This document shows, piece by piece, positions 35,513 through 44,881 of a stretch of 64,000 nt of DNA. The translations under genes were made by a program, and so were the position numbers. The notes under the pieces are model-generated. The model saw only the letters and a program-made list of their open reading frames with translations. It was not told where the DNA came from and ran no database searches. Every line of letters starts with the position of its first letter. Within the stretch, counting starts at the first letter, position 1. Origin of the DNA: Aerococcaceae bacterium zg-252 (GTDB taxonomy: Bacteria; Bacillota; Bacilli; Lactobacillales; Aerococcaceae); contig CP066204.1 in assembly GCA_016237705.1 (NCBI GenBank), positions 372,001 to 436,000 on the forward strand. Direction: 5' to 3'.

Positions 35513-36136
35513 ATGCTTTTAGGAGATTTGCATCCATCAAATTTACTTTTGGTATTATTTTTATTTTTTGGAACGATTGCTGTTGGATTTGCAACAATTG
35601 GTGAAACGCATTATGCGATTATTTCACTTGTATTAGCTGCGATTATTCATTTTTTCAATGATTCTTATGCGAATGCTAATCAGCGTGAGGACGCTCAAGT
35701 TGCATTTGGACTAGAATTAGAAGCATTAAGTAAAATGGTCACATATGGTTTAGCGCCAGTTAGCTTATTAATTCGCATTACAGATGGTTCTGTGGCTGCA
35801 TTGGTGATTAGTGCGTTTTATCTCTTGGCTGTTGCTGTGAGAATTGCACATTTTAATCGTCCAATTGAATTGCAAGGCGAGTTAGAATTAGGAACAATTT
35901 ATGGCTTACCACTTGTTTCAATTGCAATGGCATTACCGATTTTGTCATTGATTAGTTGGGCTATACCACTCAATATAGCAAGTATTCTTTGGTTACTTGT
36001 CTATGCTGTATTGTTGGTGGGATTTGTGATTAAATATCCATTACCAAAAATTCCGGCAAAGTATAAGTTTGCTTTACTGGGCTTAGGTTTGGTCGCTGTT
36101 ATTTTATTAATTATTCAAGGAACGTTAATTAAATAG
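35513..36136 (+). CDS. PssA-like CDP-alcohol phosphatidyltransferase homologue lacking catalytic aspartates
   Basis: 207 residues, about seven membrane helices. The alignable block HFFNDSYANA...FGLELEALSKMVTYGLAP corresponds to the CDP-alcohol phosphotransferase signature D-x2-D-G-x2-A-R...G-x3-D-x3-D, best compared with PssA (FGKELDSLADVVSFGVAP). Here the four aspartates read as His, Asn, Glu and Lys, and the spacing is changed. The frame is otherwise intact and well expressed-looking (GGAGG site), so this seems a pseudoenzyme rather than decay. Transferase activity is unlikely. Confidence 0.65.
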   Translation: MLLGDLHPSNLLLVLFLFFGTIAVGFATIGETHYAIISLVLAAIIHFFNDSYANANQREDAQVAFGLELEALSKMVTYGLAPVSLLIRITDGSVAALVISAFYLLAVAVRIAHFNRPIELQGELELGTIYGLPLVSIAMALPILSLISWAIPLNIASILWLLVYAVLLVGFVIKYPLPKIPAKYKFALLGLGLVAVILLIIQGTLIK

Positions 36137-36143
36137 TTAAGTT

Positions 36144-36208
36144 TTACATCAAAAAAAAGTTATGGTACTCATTTTATGTAATGTGTATCATAACTTTTTT
36201 TGATGTAA
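36144..36208. terminator. Long bidirectional hairpin terminator
   Basis: TTTACATC plus A8 plus GTTATGGTAC pairs with GTATCATAAC plus T7 plus GATGTAAA, a stem of about 24 bp. Confidence 0.8.
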
Positions 36209-36356
36209 AGAATAGGTTCGAAACTATATCTTCATTTATGAACGGCTAACTGTTATAATGGTAAAGAAACATGGAAGAAGTATCGGTTAAGAAACTACCT
36301 ATATTGAATGATAAATTGAACAAAACGATACTTAAAGTATAAGGAGGCTGTCAATA

Positions 36357-37028
36357 ATGAAGCATCGACCAGTTGATACAATTACGACGCAAATCGAATC
36401 GATTTTAACATCAATTACGACGGAAGCAACAGAATCTGAAAAAAATGTCTACTTAATTGATGACACAACAATACAAATTAATCAGCAAATTTATCGTGTA
36501 GTGAAAGATTATCGTGAGGGTTTTGATTTTGTGGCATTTGAAGCACGTTATCAAGATTACTTTGAAAAATTTGATTTTATTGTGGGCGATTGGGGATACG
36601 AACAATTAAGATTGCGTGGATTTTATCAATTAAATCGTCGTAAAGTACCACGTGAGCAAACGATTGATTATTTAGAAGATTACTTAAAGGAATATTGTAA
36701 TTTTGGATGTAAATACTTTGTGTTGGCGAAAGAAGAGGCATTATTGAAATATAATCAATTAACGCAAGCACCAACTCAATCTACGAAACAATTAACTAAA
36801 GCTGCGACTAAACAAATTCAAACACGCAGCACGAAAGAACAAGAAATTGTTCCGTCAGTCAAAGTGAAACCAGCTAAAAAAGCTAAAGCACGAGATAATT
36901 TTCAAATTAAGCAATCGAAACACAAAAAAACACAGGCAGAGCAGTCACCGAAACCAGTTGATAATAAAGTATCGGTAGTGGCACAAACAAATAAACGTAA
37001 GTTTGTAATTAAACAACATTCAAAATAA
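36357..37028 (+). CDS. yutD: YutD family protein with extended basic tail
   Basis: 223 residues. Residues about 30-135 match the YutD (DUF1027) family: VVKDYREGFD, FIVGDWGYEQLRLRGFY, YLKEYCNFGCKYFVL. After about residue 140 comes a Lys/Gln/Thr-rich, probably disordered tail of about 80 residues ending KRKFVIKQHSK. The family function is unknown. It heads the yutD-yutF-DUF1461 group seen in other Lactobacillales. Ribosome site AAGGAGG. Confidence 0.85.
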   Translation: MKHRPVDTITTQIESILTSITTEATESEKNVYLIDDTTIQINQQIYRVVKDYREGFDFVAFEARYQDYFEKFDFIVGDWGYEQLRLRGFYQLNRRKVPREQTIDYLEDYLKEYCNFGCKYFVLAKEEALLKYNQLTQAPTQSTKQLTKAATKQIQTRSTKEQEIVPSVKVKPAKKAKARDNFQIKQSKHKKTQAEQSPKPVDNKVSVVAQTNKRKFVIKQHSK

Positions 37029-37056
37029 TATATAGAAACATTAAGGTGGAAAAGCG

Positions 37057-37833
37057 TTGAAACAGTATAAAGCATATTTAATTGATTTAGACGGAACGGT
37101 TTATTTTGGTAAAAATCGTATTCCAACAGCTGAACAGTTTATCAAAAAATTATTGGCAGCGGATATTCCATTATTATTTATGACTAATAATGCGACGAAA
37201 AGTCCGCAAGAAGTTGCTGATAATTTAGTCACTAACTATGATTTGCCAGTGACGGCAGAGCATTGTTATACTTCGGCTTTAGCATTAATCGATTATTTGA
37301 ATGCACATCATTCAGATGCCAGAGTGCATGTGGTGGGGGAACCGTCCTTGGTTAATTTGATTAAAGAAGCGGGCTATACTATCGACCAAACGAATCAAGC
37401 AGATGTAGTGGTACAAGCATTAAATCGTCAAGCAACCTATGAATCGCTCGCAATGGCAGCTCAAGCGATTCGAAATGGGGCTGCTTTTCTTGTGACGAAT
37501 ACTGACCGTAGTATCCCAACGGAAAATGGCATGATGCCAAGTTCCGGTGCTTTAACGGCATTTTTACAATACACAACACGTGTCGAGCCGGTGGTTATGG
37601 GTAAGCCGTATCGTCCAATTTTAGATGGTTGTCTGAACCGATTAGGTCTGAATGTCGAAGATGTTTTAATGATTGGTGACAATTATGAAACGGATATTCG
37701 AGTGGGATTAGATGCTGGAATGGACACCTTATTAGTGTTAACAGGGGTGACGACAGCTGCTGATGTTTCAAATTTTCCTGTAGCACCGACCTATGTATTG
37801 AATAATTTATCGGAGTGGGAGTTGGGTGAATGA
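37057..37833 (+). CDS. yutF: HAD superfamily IIA phosphatase (NagD/YutF-like)
   Basis: 258 residues. HAD motif I is LIDLDGTVYFG, motif II FMTNNATKS, motif III around VVMGKPYRP, motif IV MIGDNYETDI. It should dephosphorylate small sugar phosphates or nucleotides. The start is a TTG at 37057, preceded by AAGGTGG. It overlaps the next gene by 4 nt (ATGA). Confidence 0.87.
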   Translation: MKQYKAYLIDLDGTVYFGKNRIPTAEQFIKKLLAADIPLLFMTNNATKSPQEVADNLVTNYDLPVTAEHCYTSALALIDYLNAHHSDARVHVVGEPSLVNLIKEAGYTIDQTNQADVVVQALNRQATYESLAMAAQAIRNGAAFLVTNTDRSIPTENGMMPSSGALTAFLQYTTRVEPVVMGKPYRPILDGCLNRLGLNVEDVLMIGDNYETDIRVGLDAGMDTLLVLTGVTTAADVSNFPVAPTYVLNNLSEWELGE

Positions 37834-38444
37834 ATCAAATCAGATATGCAGTAGCAGCTATTGTGAAGAGTTTGGTGATACTCAGTTTATCCATTTCGTT
37901 AGTAGTTTTGACGGGTCAGTGGAGTTACCGTTTGTTTACGACAGTCTATGATGTTGCGACACCTATGGGATTGAGCAACACTCAATTGTTTGTTAATATC
38001 GACCATTTGATGCATTATTTAATTTCGCCATTCCAAGCGACTTTGTCCTTTGCTAATTTTTCCAGTTCAGCTGGGGGATTACAGCATTTTGTAGAAGTGA
38101 AACGATTGATGCAGTGGAATTTTATGCTAAGTATTATCGGTATCGTTTATCTAATTTGGTCATTGAGAACGAAGCGAACAAAACGTATTGCGTATTATGC
38201 ACAACAATGGTTAAAATTAACAGCATATTTTCCATTGATTTTACTCTTTTTTATTGTGATAGCCTTTGATAAATTGTTTGTGCTATTTCATCAATTGTTT
38301 TTCAGAAATGATTTATGGTTATTTAATCCGAATACAGACCCAATCATTAATGTGCTGCCACAATCATTGTTTATGATGTATTTTGTTTTAGCGATTATTG
38401 TCTATGAAGTGATTGTGTGGCTATATCGTAAGAGTATTAAGTAG
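37830..38444 (+). CDS. TIGR01906/DUF1461 family integral membrane protein
   Basis: 204 residues with four to five membrane helices. The family signature FHQLFFRNDLWLFNPNTDPI then NVLP lies in an extracytoplasmic loop near residue 150. No function is known. It is translationally coupled to the HAD phosphatase gene. Confidence 0.8.
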   Translation: MNQIRYAVAAIVKSLVILSLSISLVVLTGQWSYRLFTTVYDVATPMGLSNTQLFVNIDHLMHYLISPFQATLSFANFSSSAGGLQHFVEVKRLMQWNFMLSIIGIVYLIWSLRTKRTKRIAYYAQQWLKLTAYFPLILLFFIVIAFDKLFVLFHQLFFRNDLWLFNPNTDPIINVLPQSLFMMYFVLAIIVYEVIVWLYRKSIK

Positions 38445-38523
38445 AGATAAATTCAGTAATGTGTAAATGAGATGACCGAGTGTTATCAAGATGATTAAAA
38501 AAATTGAGAAAGAAAGGTGTATT

Positions 38524-39561
38524 ATGCTGAATGTTGGAACCATTGGGACTTCCTGGATTACAGAACAATTTATACAAGCATTGAAATTGACACGACGGTA
38601 TCATATTAAAGGTGTCTATTCTAGGAATGCTAATAGTGCCCAAGACATTGCAACCTTTTATCATGCAGATTATTATACTGACCAGCTAAATAATTTATTG
38701 TATGACCCTGAAATTGATGTCATTTATATAGCGAGTCCGAATAGTTTGCATTTTGAACAAGCTATGGCAGCCATTCGTGCTGGCAAACATGTGATTGTTG
38801 AGAAACCTGCATTTTCTTCAGTAAGAGAATGGCATGAAGCACATGAATTTGCTAAAGAACAAGGTGTTAAAATATTTGAAGCAGCGCTGCATTATCATAG
38901 TCGCAATTATCGCCGTTTGCGACAGTTAGTGCGTAATTTACAAAAAGGGCATTCACATCCTTTCGTGGGAGCTAATTTCAATATCGGGCAGTATTCGTCT
39001 AAGTATGAACAATATGTTGATTCGATGAAAGGAAAAGTGGAAGAGCCGAATGTTTTTAATCTTGATTTTTCAGGGGGCTCGTTAATGGACATCGGTGTGT
39101 ATCCATTATATGTGGCATTGGACTTGTTTGGTATGCCAGAAGCAGTGAATTATCATACAGTAAAGGGTGCGAATTTAGTTGATTTATTTGGAATGGCAAT
39201 TTTGACGTATCATAAGTTCCAAGTGAATATTTTTATTTCAAAAGCAGTACATTCAGTGATGCCAAGTGAAATTTATTTTGATGATGAAACGATTGTTATC
39301 GAGGGAATTACACGAATTGCGAGTGTGCGACTGATTAATAAATCGGGTCAAGAGGCAAAAGTAATTGAGTATCGTCCAGAAAATGTGATGTACGATGAAT
39401 TGATTGCATTTAGTGAAATCATTGAAGAACCGGATAATATGCAGCAACAAGTGCGGTATGAAGACTGGAAACAATTGAGTCTGCAAGTAGCACAAGTAAT
39501 GGAACAATTACGTCATTCTGCTGGTATCTATCTAGGGTCTGAAGAAAATTATTTAGGCTAG
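38524..39561 (+). CDS. Gfo/Idh/MocA family NAD(P)-dependent oxidoreductase
   Basis: 345 residues. N-terminal Rossmann fold (LNVGTIGTSWITEQFIQAL), the family core IYIASPNSLHFEQAMAAIRAGKHVIVEKPAFSS with the catalytic-site EKP, and a C-terminal sheet with DFSGGSLMDIGVYPLY. Members oxidise sugars, inositols or dihydrodiols; substrate unknown. The ATG at 38524 follows GAAAGGTG; the frame is open 11 codons upstream without a ribosome site. Confidence 0.87.
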   Translation: MLNVGTIGTSWITEQFIQALKLTRRYHIKGVYSRNANSAQDIATFYHADYYTDQLNNLLYDPEIDVIYIASPNSLHFEQAMAAIRAGKHVIVEKPAFSSVREWHEAHEFAKEQGVKIFEAALHYHSRNYRRLRQLVRNLQKGHSHPFVGANFNIGQYSSKYEQYVDSMKGKVEEPNVFNLDFSGGSLMDIGVYPLYVALDLFGMPEAVNYHTVKGANLVDLFGMAILTYHKFQVNIFISKAVHSVMPSEIYFDDETIVIEGITRIASVRLINKSGQEAKVIEYRPENVMYDELIAFSEIIEEPDNMQQQVRYEDWKQLSLQVAQVMEQLRHSAGIYLGSEENYLG

Positions 39562-39612
39562 ATATTGATGCAGTGGGCGTAAGGGATAGTCGATAAGTTC
39601 AAGGAGAAAAAT

Positions 39613-40875
39613 ATGTTGGAACAATTAAATAGTGTGTTAAAGACACATTGGCAAAACAAAGGGTTTGAGTCCGCAACAGCGATTCAAACTTTATTATATC
39701 AGCCGATTCAAGACGGAAAGTCATTAGTTGCCATTTCACCGACAGGTTCGGGTAAGACATTGGCTTATTTATTGCCAATTTTATCAACGGTTCAAGCTGA
39801 CCAAAGTTTACAGGTTATCATTTTGGCACCGTCACAAGAACTTGTCAAACAAATTAGTACCGTTGTTCAAGAATGGGGCGAATTACTAGGTATTCATTGC
39901 TTGCCTATTTTAGGAAATGCTAATTTGAAACGTCAATTGGAGGCTTTAAAAGAGCGACCAGAAGTGATTGTGGCAACGCCAGGAAGACTGCAAGAGATTG
40001 CACAACAGTCGAGAAAAGTGAAGTTTCATCAAGTGAAAACAATTGTATTAGATGAGGGTGACTATTTACTAGAAGATTCGCAAGAAGAAGCAGTGAATGC
40101 GATTGTGAAACGTTTGATGCGTGATGTGCAAAAAGTATGGGTTAGTGCTACTTATGGTCCGGCATTGCAACGTATCGTTGAAGAACAGGGATTAGCATTG
40201 TATCAGCAATCTGATGAAAATACGATGAATATTAAGCATGTTGCCATTTTGACGCAAAATCGTCAGAAAGGTCAGCAATTAAAACGTCTTGCTCAAGTTG
40301 AAGGAATGCAAGCTATTGTATTTTTTGAACAGGTGAGTGAATTAGAAACCATTGCAGCGAAACTGATTTTTGAAAATGTATCGGTTGGGTTACTGCATGG
40401 GCAATTGTCAAAAATGGAACGTGAACGTTCGATTACAGCGTTTAGAAATGGCGAATTAACGTATCTGTTGACCACAGATGTTGCAGCTCGAGGATTGGAT
40501 ATTGCTGATTTACCGGCAGTAATTCATTTCAATCGAGTATCTGATGTTCGGACTTATACACATCGTTCGGGAAGAACTGGACGTATGGGCAAACAGGGGA
40601 TGGTTATTTCATTGGTCAATGAGCAAGAATTACGTGATTTGAATGAAATGCTCGTTTCAGAAATGATTGCATTGGAACCTTATACAACGTATAAAGGGGC
40701 TTTGATGTCGGAATTAGAGCGTAATCAGTTGCGTGACGAAGAGATAAATAAGCCAGTTAAAGTGGTTAAGAAAGCAACGAAAAAACGACCAGTGGTCACT
40801 ACTAATGAAAAAGTAAAGAAAAAAAATCGCCGTCGTGATACTAAAAATAAAGGTAAGCGACGTCCTAAGCAATAG
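39613..40875 (+). CDS. DEAD-box-type RNA helicase with DEGD motif (YfmL-like)
   Basis: 420 residues. Motif I SPTGSGKT, Ib TPGRL, motif II DEGD (in place of DEAD), motif III SAT, motif V TDVAARGLD and motif VI HRSGRTGR are in order. A short Lys/Arg-rich tail (KKKNRRRDTKNKGKRRPKQ) should bind RNA. The small size resembles Bacillus YfmL, which acts in ribosome assembly. ATP binding looks intact. Confidence 0.87.
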   Translation: MLEQLNSVLKTHWQNKGFESATAIQTLLYQPIQDGKSLVAISPTGSGKTLAYLLPILSTVQADQSLQVIILAPSQELVKQISTVVQEWGELLGIHCLPILGNANLKRQLEALKERPEVIVATPGRLQEIAQQSRKVKFHQVKTIVLDEGDYLLEDSQEEAVNAIVKRLMRDVQKVWVSATYGPALQRIVEEQGLALYQQSDENTMNIKHVAILTQNRQKGQQLKRLAQVEGMQAIVFFEQVSELETIAAKLIFENVSVGLLHGQLSKMERERSITAFRNGELTYLLTTDVAARGLDIADLPAVIHFNRVSDVRTYTHRSGRTGRMGKQGMVISLVNEQELRDLNEMLVSEMIALEPYTTYKGALMSELERNQLRDEEINKPVKVVKKATKKRPVVTTNEKVKKKNRRRDTKNKGKRRPKQ

Positions 40876-40883
40876 ATAATGAA

Positions 40884-40922
40884 TGGAGTGTGGCTGTACG
40901 TAGTGTTGGGCTCACTCTTTTT
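40884..40922 (+). terminator. Terminator after the helicase gene
   Basis: GAGTG pairs with CACTC across a 20-nt loop that can partly pair (TGGC/GGGCT), followed by T6. Confidence 0.6.
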
Positions 40923-40957
40923 TATCGAAATTTGAATCATGCGAGGAGGTTATGTGC

Positions 40958-41644
40958 GTGAAATTATTAGTTATTGAAGATGAGTTAAGTTTAGCTGCTT
41001 TTATACAAAAGGAATTGATGTTTGAAGGGTACGAAACGCATGTGATTCATGACGGTAAGGAAGCATGGGAATATATCCAAACGCATCTTGAAGAAATTGA
41101 TATTTTATTGTTGGATTGGATGTTACCAGGTTATGACGGTGTGACATTAGCTCGACGTATCCGAAAAATTAGTGTGATACCGATTATTATGATGACAGCA
41201 CGTGACCAGACGCATGATATTATTATGGGATTAGATTCAGGTATTGATGATTATTTGACGAAACCATTTGATGTAGAAGTATTATTTGCTCGGATTCGTG
41301 TGATTGAGCGTCGTCTGCAAACGCAATCTAAAACACAATCGCAGCTGATTTATCAAGGATTGCTCTTGGATACAGCTAGACATCAAGTGTTAATCGATGA
41401 TGTGACGATTGACTTGACACCAAAAGAATTTGGAATTTTATATGAATTGATGAAAGAACCAGAAGTGGTGAAAACACGTGATGATTTGTTGAATGCTATT
41501 TGGGGTTATGAGTATGACGGACAAACTAATGTGGTGGACGTTTATATACGTAATTTACGCAATAAATTGGGTGCAGACACCTATGGGCAATTACTAAAAA
41601 CTGTTCGTGGTGTCGGATATGTTATGAGGAATGAAGATGCGTAA
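40958..41644 (+). CDS. OmpR/PhoB-family response regulator
   Basis: 228 residues: receiver domain with the acidic pair in VIEDE, phosphoacceptor Asp in LLLDWMLPGYDG, Thr in MMTARDQ and Lys in LTKPFD; then the winged-helix effector (LTPKEFGILYELM...DVYIRNLRNKLG...TVRGVGYVM). The GTG at 40958 lies 8 nt after GAGGAGG, whereas the ATG at 40952 is only 2 nt away, so the GTG is preferred. It overlaps the kinase gene by 8 nt. Confidence 0.92.
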   Translation: MKLLVIEDELSLAAFIQKELMFEGYETHVIHDGKEAWEYIQTHLEEIDILLLDWMLPGYDGVTLARRIRKISVIPIIMMTARDQTHDIIMGLDSGIDDYLTKPFDVEVLFARIRVIERRLQTQSKTQSQLIYQGLLLDTARHQVLIDDVTIDLTPKEFGILYELMKEPEVVKTRDDLLNAIWGYEYDGQTNVVDVYIRNLRNKLGADTYGQLLKTVRGVGYVMRNEDA

Positions 41645-42950
41645 ACCAATTCAATCTGTCAAAATTATTTTAGCCAAAAAATTGACTAAGATAATGGCAC
41701 TTATTATTTTACTGACGAGTTTTGTATTTAGTAGTGTTGCATTGTTTAGTATTTATCGCTATATGGGTGAACAAGCTGAAACAATCGTGGAAGCAGTCGA
41801 AGTCGGTCAATCTTCAGGAGAAAATTGGTTGGCACTAATGAATGCGTATTTAGCACACGAAGACGACAATGTGATGATGATTGAGATGAAAGACGGTCGC
41901 CGTTATTTTTCTCGAGGTGCTAGAGAGACATTTCTTGCGTTAGCGTCTAAACGAAAGTGGGGGCATTTAGTTTTTCTTGAGCAGGGTGCTTACTATATTG
42001 TTCAAGATACAAATGATGATTACCGACTCAGTGTCGCTATTGAGGCGTCAGCGTTAATGACACTGTTTTGGCGATTGTTTTGGAGTACCTTATGTTTACT
42101 GATTGTATTAATGGTAGCTGGTGCAGGATATATTTACTGGAAATCACGTGACTGGAGTGAAGAAATGCTTGATTTAACTAATCGTATTAAGCAATTATCA
42201 CCGTTGACAGACGAGCATTTACCAACAGATTATGCGATTGCTGAATTGAATGATATTGCGATTGCCTTTAATTCTTTACTACAAGCTCAACGGGCAGCCG
42301 TTTTGAGAGAGCAGACCTTTGTGGTTAATGCGTCGCATGATTTAAAAACACCGATTGCGGCGATACGAGGGCATGTTAATTTAATTAAACGACGTGGGGC
42401 AAAAAATCCTGAAATTATTGCTGAATCGCTTGATTATATTGACAATGAGTCGAAACGAATGGAACAATTAGTTCAGCAATTATTATCTTTAGCAAAAGCC
42501 GAAGTTGTACAGCCGAAACAAATGGAAGCATTAGGGCAATGGATTAAAGAAGAAGTGGTTCATTTGACTCGAAATGCGTCACAAACCATTCATATTCAAG
42601 TGGATGAAACAATCTATATGGAAACTTCATTGCACTATTGGCGTCCGATTGTGTCTAATTTGATTGAAAATGCTATTAATTATTCTAAATCGAGTGATAT
42701 GATTATTATTCAATTTTATGAAGATGATAATCGTCTTTACTTTATTGTTTCGGATACAGGTGAGGGAATTCCGACAGATGAGAAAGAGCGTATTTTTGAC
42801 CGTTTTTATCGTGGAGAGCATTCGCAGCGTCAAGGAAGTGGTATTGGTTTGTCGATTGTAAGGGCGATGACTGAACAATTGCATGGAACTATTTCAGTGA
42901 AAGATTATCAGCCAAAAGGTGTTTCGTTTGAAGTAGTGATTCCAAAATGA
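41637..42950 (+). CDS. Sensor histidine kinase
   Basis: 437 residues: two membrane helices (about 15-38 and 145-167) flank an extracellular domain of about 100 residues, then HAMP-like linker, H-box ASHDLKTPI, N-box LIENAINYS, G1 DTGEGIP, F-box and G2 GSGIGLSIV. It pairs with the preceding regulator. The ATG at 41637 has better spacing from GAGGA than the ATG at 41631. The PepSY protein next door may modulate it (inference). Confidence 0.92.
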   Translation: MRKPIQSVKIILAKKLTKIMALIILLTSFVFSSVALFSIYRYMGEQAETIVEAVEVGQSSGENWLALMNAYLAHEDDNVMMIEMKDGRRYFSRGARETFLALASKRKWGHLVFLEQGAYYIVQDTNDDYRLSVAIEASALMTLFWRLFWSTLCLLIVLMVAGAGYIYWKSRDWSEEMLDLTNRIKQLSPLTDEHLPTDYAIAELNDIAIAFNSLLQAQRAAVLREQTFVVNASHDLKTPIAAIRGHVNLIKRRGAKNPEIIAESLDYIDNESKRMEQLVQQLLSLAKAEVVQPKQMEALGQWIKEEVVHLTRNASQTIHIQVDETIYMETSLHYWRPIVSNLIENAINYSKSSDMIIIQFYEDDNRLYFIVSDTGEGIPTDEKERIFDRFYRGEHSQRQGSGIGLSIVRAMTEQLHGTISVKDYQPKGVSFEVVIPK

Positions 42951-43085
42951 AGAAATCTTCATGTTATATTTATCAAAATGAAGAGCAACAAAATGCGTTC
43001 TACCATAAAATAGGATTATCAACTCAAACAGAGTAGAACAACGAGCGTCATTTTAGCGAGTTGGAAGTAAAGGAGAACGATAAAT

Positions 43086-43661
43086 ATGAAAAAATTAGTT
43101 TTAGCAGCGTTAATGACTGGAACATTCCTAATGCCAGTACCGAATGGTATGGCGCAAGAAGCGACAACACAAGCCGTAGCGAGCAGTAATGCTACGTTGA
43201 AAACGGACGTGTTAAAAGGATTGATGACCTTTGAAGAAGTGGTAGCAGCTTATCAAAAAGAGTTTCCAAATACTGATATTCAATCAATTGAATTAGAACG
43301 TCAATTGGATAAGTGGGTAGTGAGTGTTGAGGGCTTAGATAATGATAATGAGTATGACATAAAATTCAATGCGACAACAAAAGAAGTCATCTCTAAAGGA
43401 AGTTCTCCATTAGACACTGATGAAGCGAATGGAATTGAACGTGAAAAAGAAAAAATAGAGTTAAATAAATTAAGTTCATTTGATGATGCGGCACAAGTAG
43501 CATTAGCTGAAGTTACATCAGGCGAAGTGATGAAATGGGATTTAGAACGTGATAATGGTGTTACTTACTGGGAAGTAACGATTAAAGATGGGCAACAAGT
43601 ATACGAAGTTCGTTTAGATGCATATAGTAAAAAAGTATTAGAAGTAGAGATTGATGATTAA
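43086..43661 (+). CDS. Secreted protein with two PepSY domains
   Basis: 191 residues with a Sec signal peptide (MKKLVLAALMTGTFLMPVPNGMAQ). Two PepSY-type repeats follow (about 45-105 and 125-190), each ending in a Y-x-V-x-L/D-x-x-x-K-V strand pattern such as YEVRLDAYSKKVLEVEID. PepSY domains are often found next to two-component systems and extracellular peptidases and are thought to inhibit proteases or sense ligands. The gap before it holds inverted repeats (TCTTCAT/ATGAAGA; GTTCTAC/GTAGAAC). Confidence 0.8.
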   Translation: MKKLVLAALMTGTFLMPVPNGMAQEATTQAVASSNATLKTDVLKGLMTFEEVVAAYQKEFPNTDIQSIELERQLDKWVVSVEGLDNDNEYDIKFNATTKEVISKGSSPLDTDEANGIEREKEKIELNKLSSFDDAAQVALAEVTSGEVMKWDLERDNGVTYWEVTIKDGQQVYEVRLDAYSKKVLEVEIDD

Positions 43662-43683
43662 TCTCTATTAATCAAACAAAGTA

Positions 43684-43730
43684 AAGGATTGAGCAAATAA
43701 TGTACTGACATGAACGGCTCAATCCTTTTT
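43684..43730 (+). terminator. Terminator after the PepSY gene
   Basis: GGATTGAGC (43686-43694) pairs with GCTCAATCC (43717-43725), followed by T5. Confidence 0.85.
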
Positions 43731-43754
43731 GTTTGTGAACAAATTGAAAAGCCC

Positions 43755-43783
43755 TTACATTTTTTTCATAACCGTGATATAAT
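43755..43783 (+). promoter_or_regulatory. Promoter of the sucrose-type LacI regulator gene
   Basis: TTACAT (43755-43760), 17 bp, TATAAT (43778-43783), 22 bp before the start codon. Confidence 0.65.
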
Positions 43784-43805
43784 GGCGAAGAAGTGAGGTG
43801 ATTAT

Positions 43806-44798
43806 ATGGCTACGATGAAAGATGTAGCAGAATTAGCAGGTGTTAGTTTAGGGACGGTATCACGTGTTATTAATCATGCACCCGGTATTAAGCCGATAAC
43901 ACTTGCAAAAGTAGAGGCAGCTATTCAACAATTAGCGTATGTTCCTGATGAATATGCACGTGGTATGAAGTTGAATCGAACTAATACGGTTGCACTCATT
44001 GTTCCGACTATTTGGCATCCGTTTTTCGGAGAATTTTCTTATTATGTTGAACGAGAGTTAAGTGCACGTGAAATTAAATTATTGCTTTGTAATAGTGAGG
44101 GTGCGACAAAAGAAGTAGAGTATATTAAGATGTTACAACAAAATAAGGTGGACGGTATTATTGCGATAACTTATTCGTCGATTGAAGAGTACTTATCATC
44201 GAATATACCATTTGTCAGTATTGACCGAATGTTTCCAGGTATGGAAATTGCTTGTGTAGCATCTGATAATCAATATGGTGCAGAATTAGCAGCTCAGACA
44301 CTTATTGAAAAAGGTTGTCAGCATCTAGCATTTATTGGGACACATAATGATACTGCCAATGAAACGAAAAAACGTCGATTATACTTTGAAAAAGCAGTTC
44401 GTTCGGCGAATAAAAAAATCTCGATATTGGATTTGGAAGAGCCGATTGACAACTTATCACGACATATTGAGCGGTTTTTAACAGAGCATGAAACGATTGA
44501 CGGTATTTTTGCAATTAATGATTTTGTTGCGTTAGATACATTAGCGATTATTCGAAAATTACAACGGAAAGTACCAGATGAGATACAAGTAATCGGATAT
44601 GACGGCATTCGTTTGGCGAGCGAACGAGAATATGTAGTGTCAACGATTAAGCAACCACTAGAACAAATGGCAAAAAAAGCGATTGATATGCTACTTAATA
44701 TTATTGACCAGAAACCACACATGCAACAAATTTTAATACCGGGGGAATATATTGAAGGCCCTACTACTAAATCGAATAAAATAATTGAGAAAAAGTAG
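43806..44798 (+). CDS. susR: LacI/GalR-family repressor of the sucrose/fructan operon
   Basis: 330 residues: N-terminal LacI helix-turn-helix (MKDVAELAGVSLGTVSRVIN) and a periplasmic-binding-type effector domain. It stands directly before permease, permease, lipoprotein, GH32 genes in the order of the pneumococcal susR-T1-T2-X-H locus. Two identical TGAAACGTTTCA palindromes lie between it and the permease gene and are its likely operators. Effector is probably sucrose or a derivative (inference). Confidence 0.85.
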   Translation: MATMKDVAELAGVSLGTVSRVINHAPGIKPITLAKVEAAIQQLAYVPDEYARGMKLNRTNTVALIVPTIWHPFFGEFSYYVERELSAREIKLLLCNSEGATKEVEYIKMLQQNKVDGIIAITYSSIEEYLSSNIPFVSIDRMFPGMEIACVASDNQYGAELAAQTLIEKGCQHLAFIGTHNDTANETKKRRLYFEKAVRSANKKISILDLEEPIDNLSRHIERFLTEHETIDGIFAINDFVALDTLAIIRKLQRKVPDEIQVIGYDGIRLASEREYVVSTIKQPLEQMAKKAIDMLLNIIDQKPHMQQILIPGEYIEGPTTKSNKIIEKK

Positions 44799-44807
44799 AA
44801 AAAGCTG

Positions 44808-44836
44808 TTGACAAAAGACACCATTTTGTATACACT
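44808..44836 (+). promoter_or_regulatory. Promoter of the sucrose ABC operon
   Basis: TTGACA (44808-44813), 17 bp, TACACT (44831-44836), starting 10 bp after the regulator stop codon. Confidence 0.7.
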
Positions 44837-44881
44837 TACATTGTAGTCGGGAAGCGACAGCAAATTTTTTTAAAATAAAAA

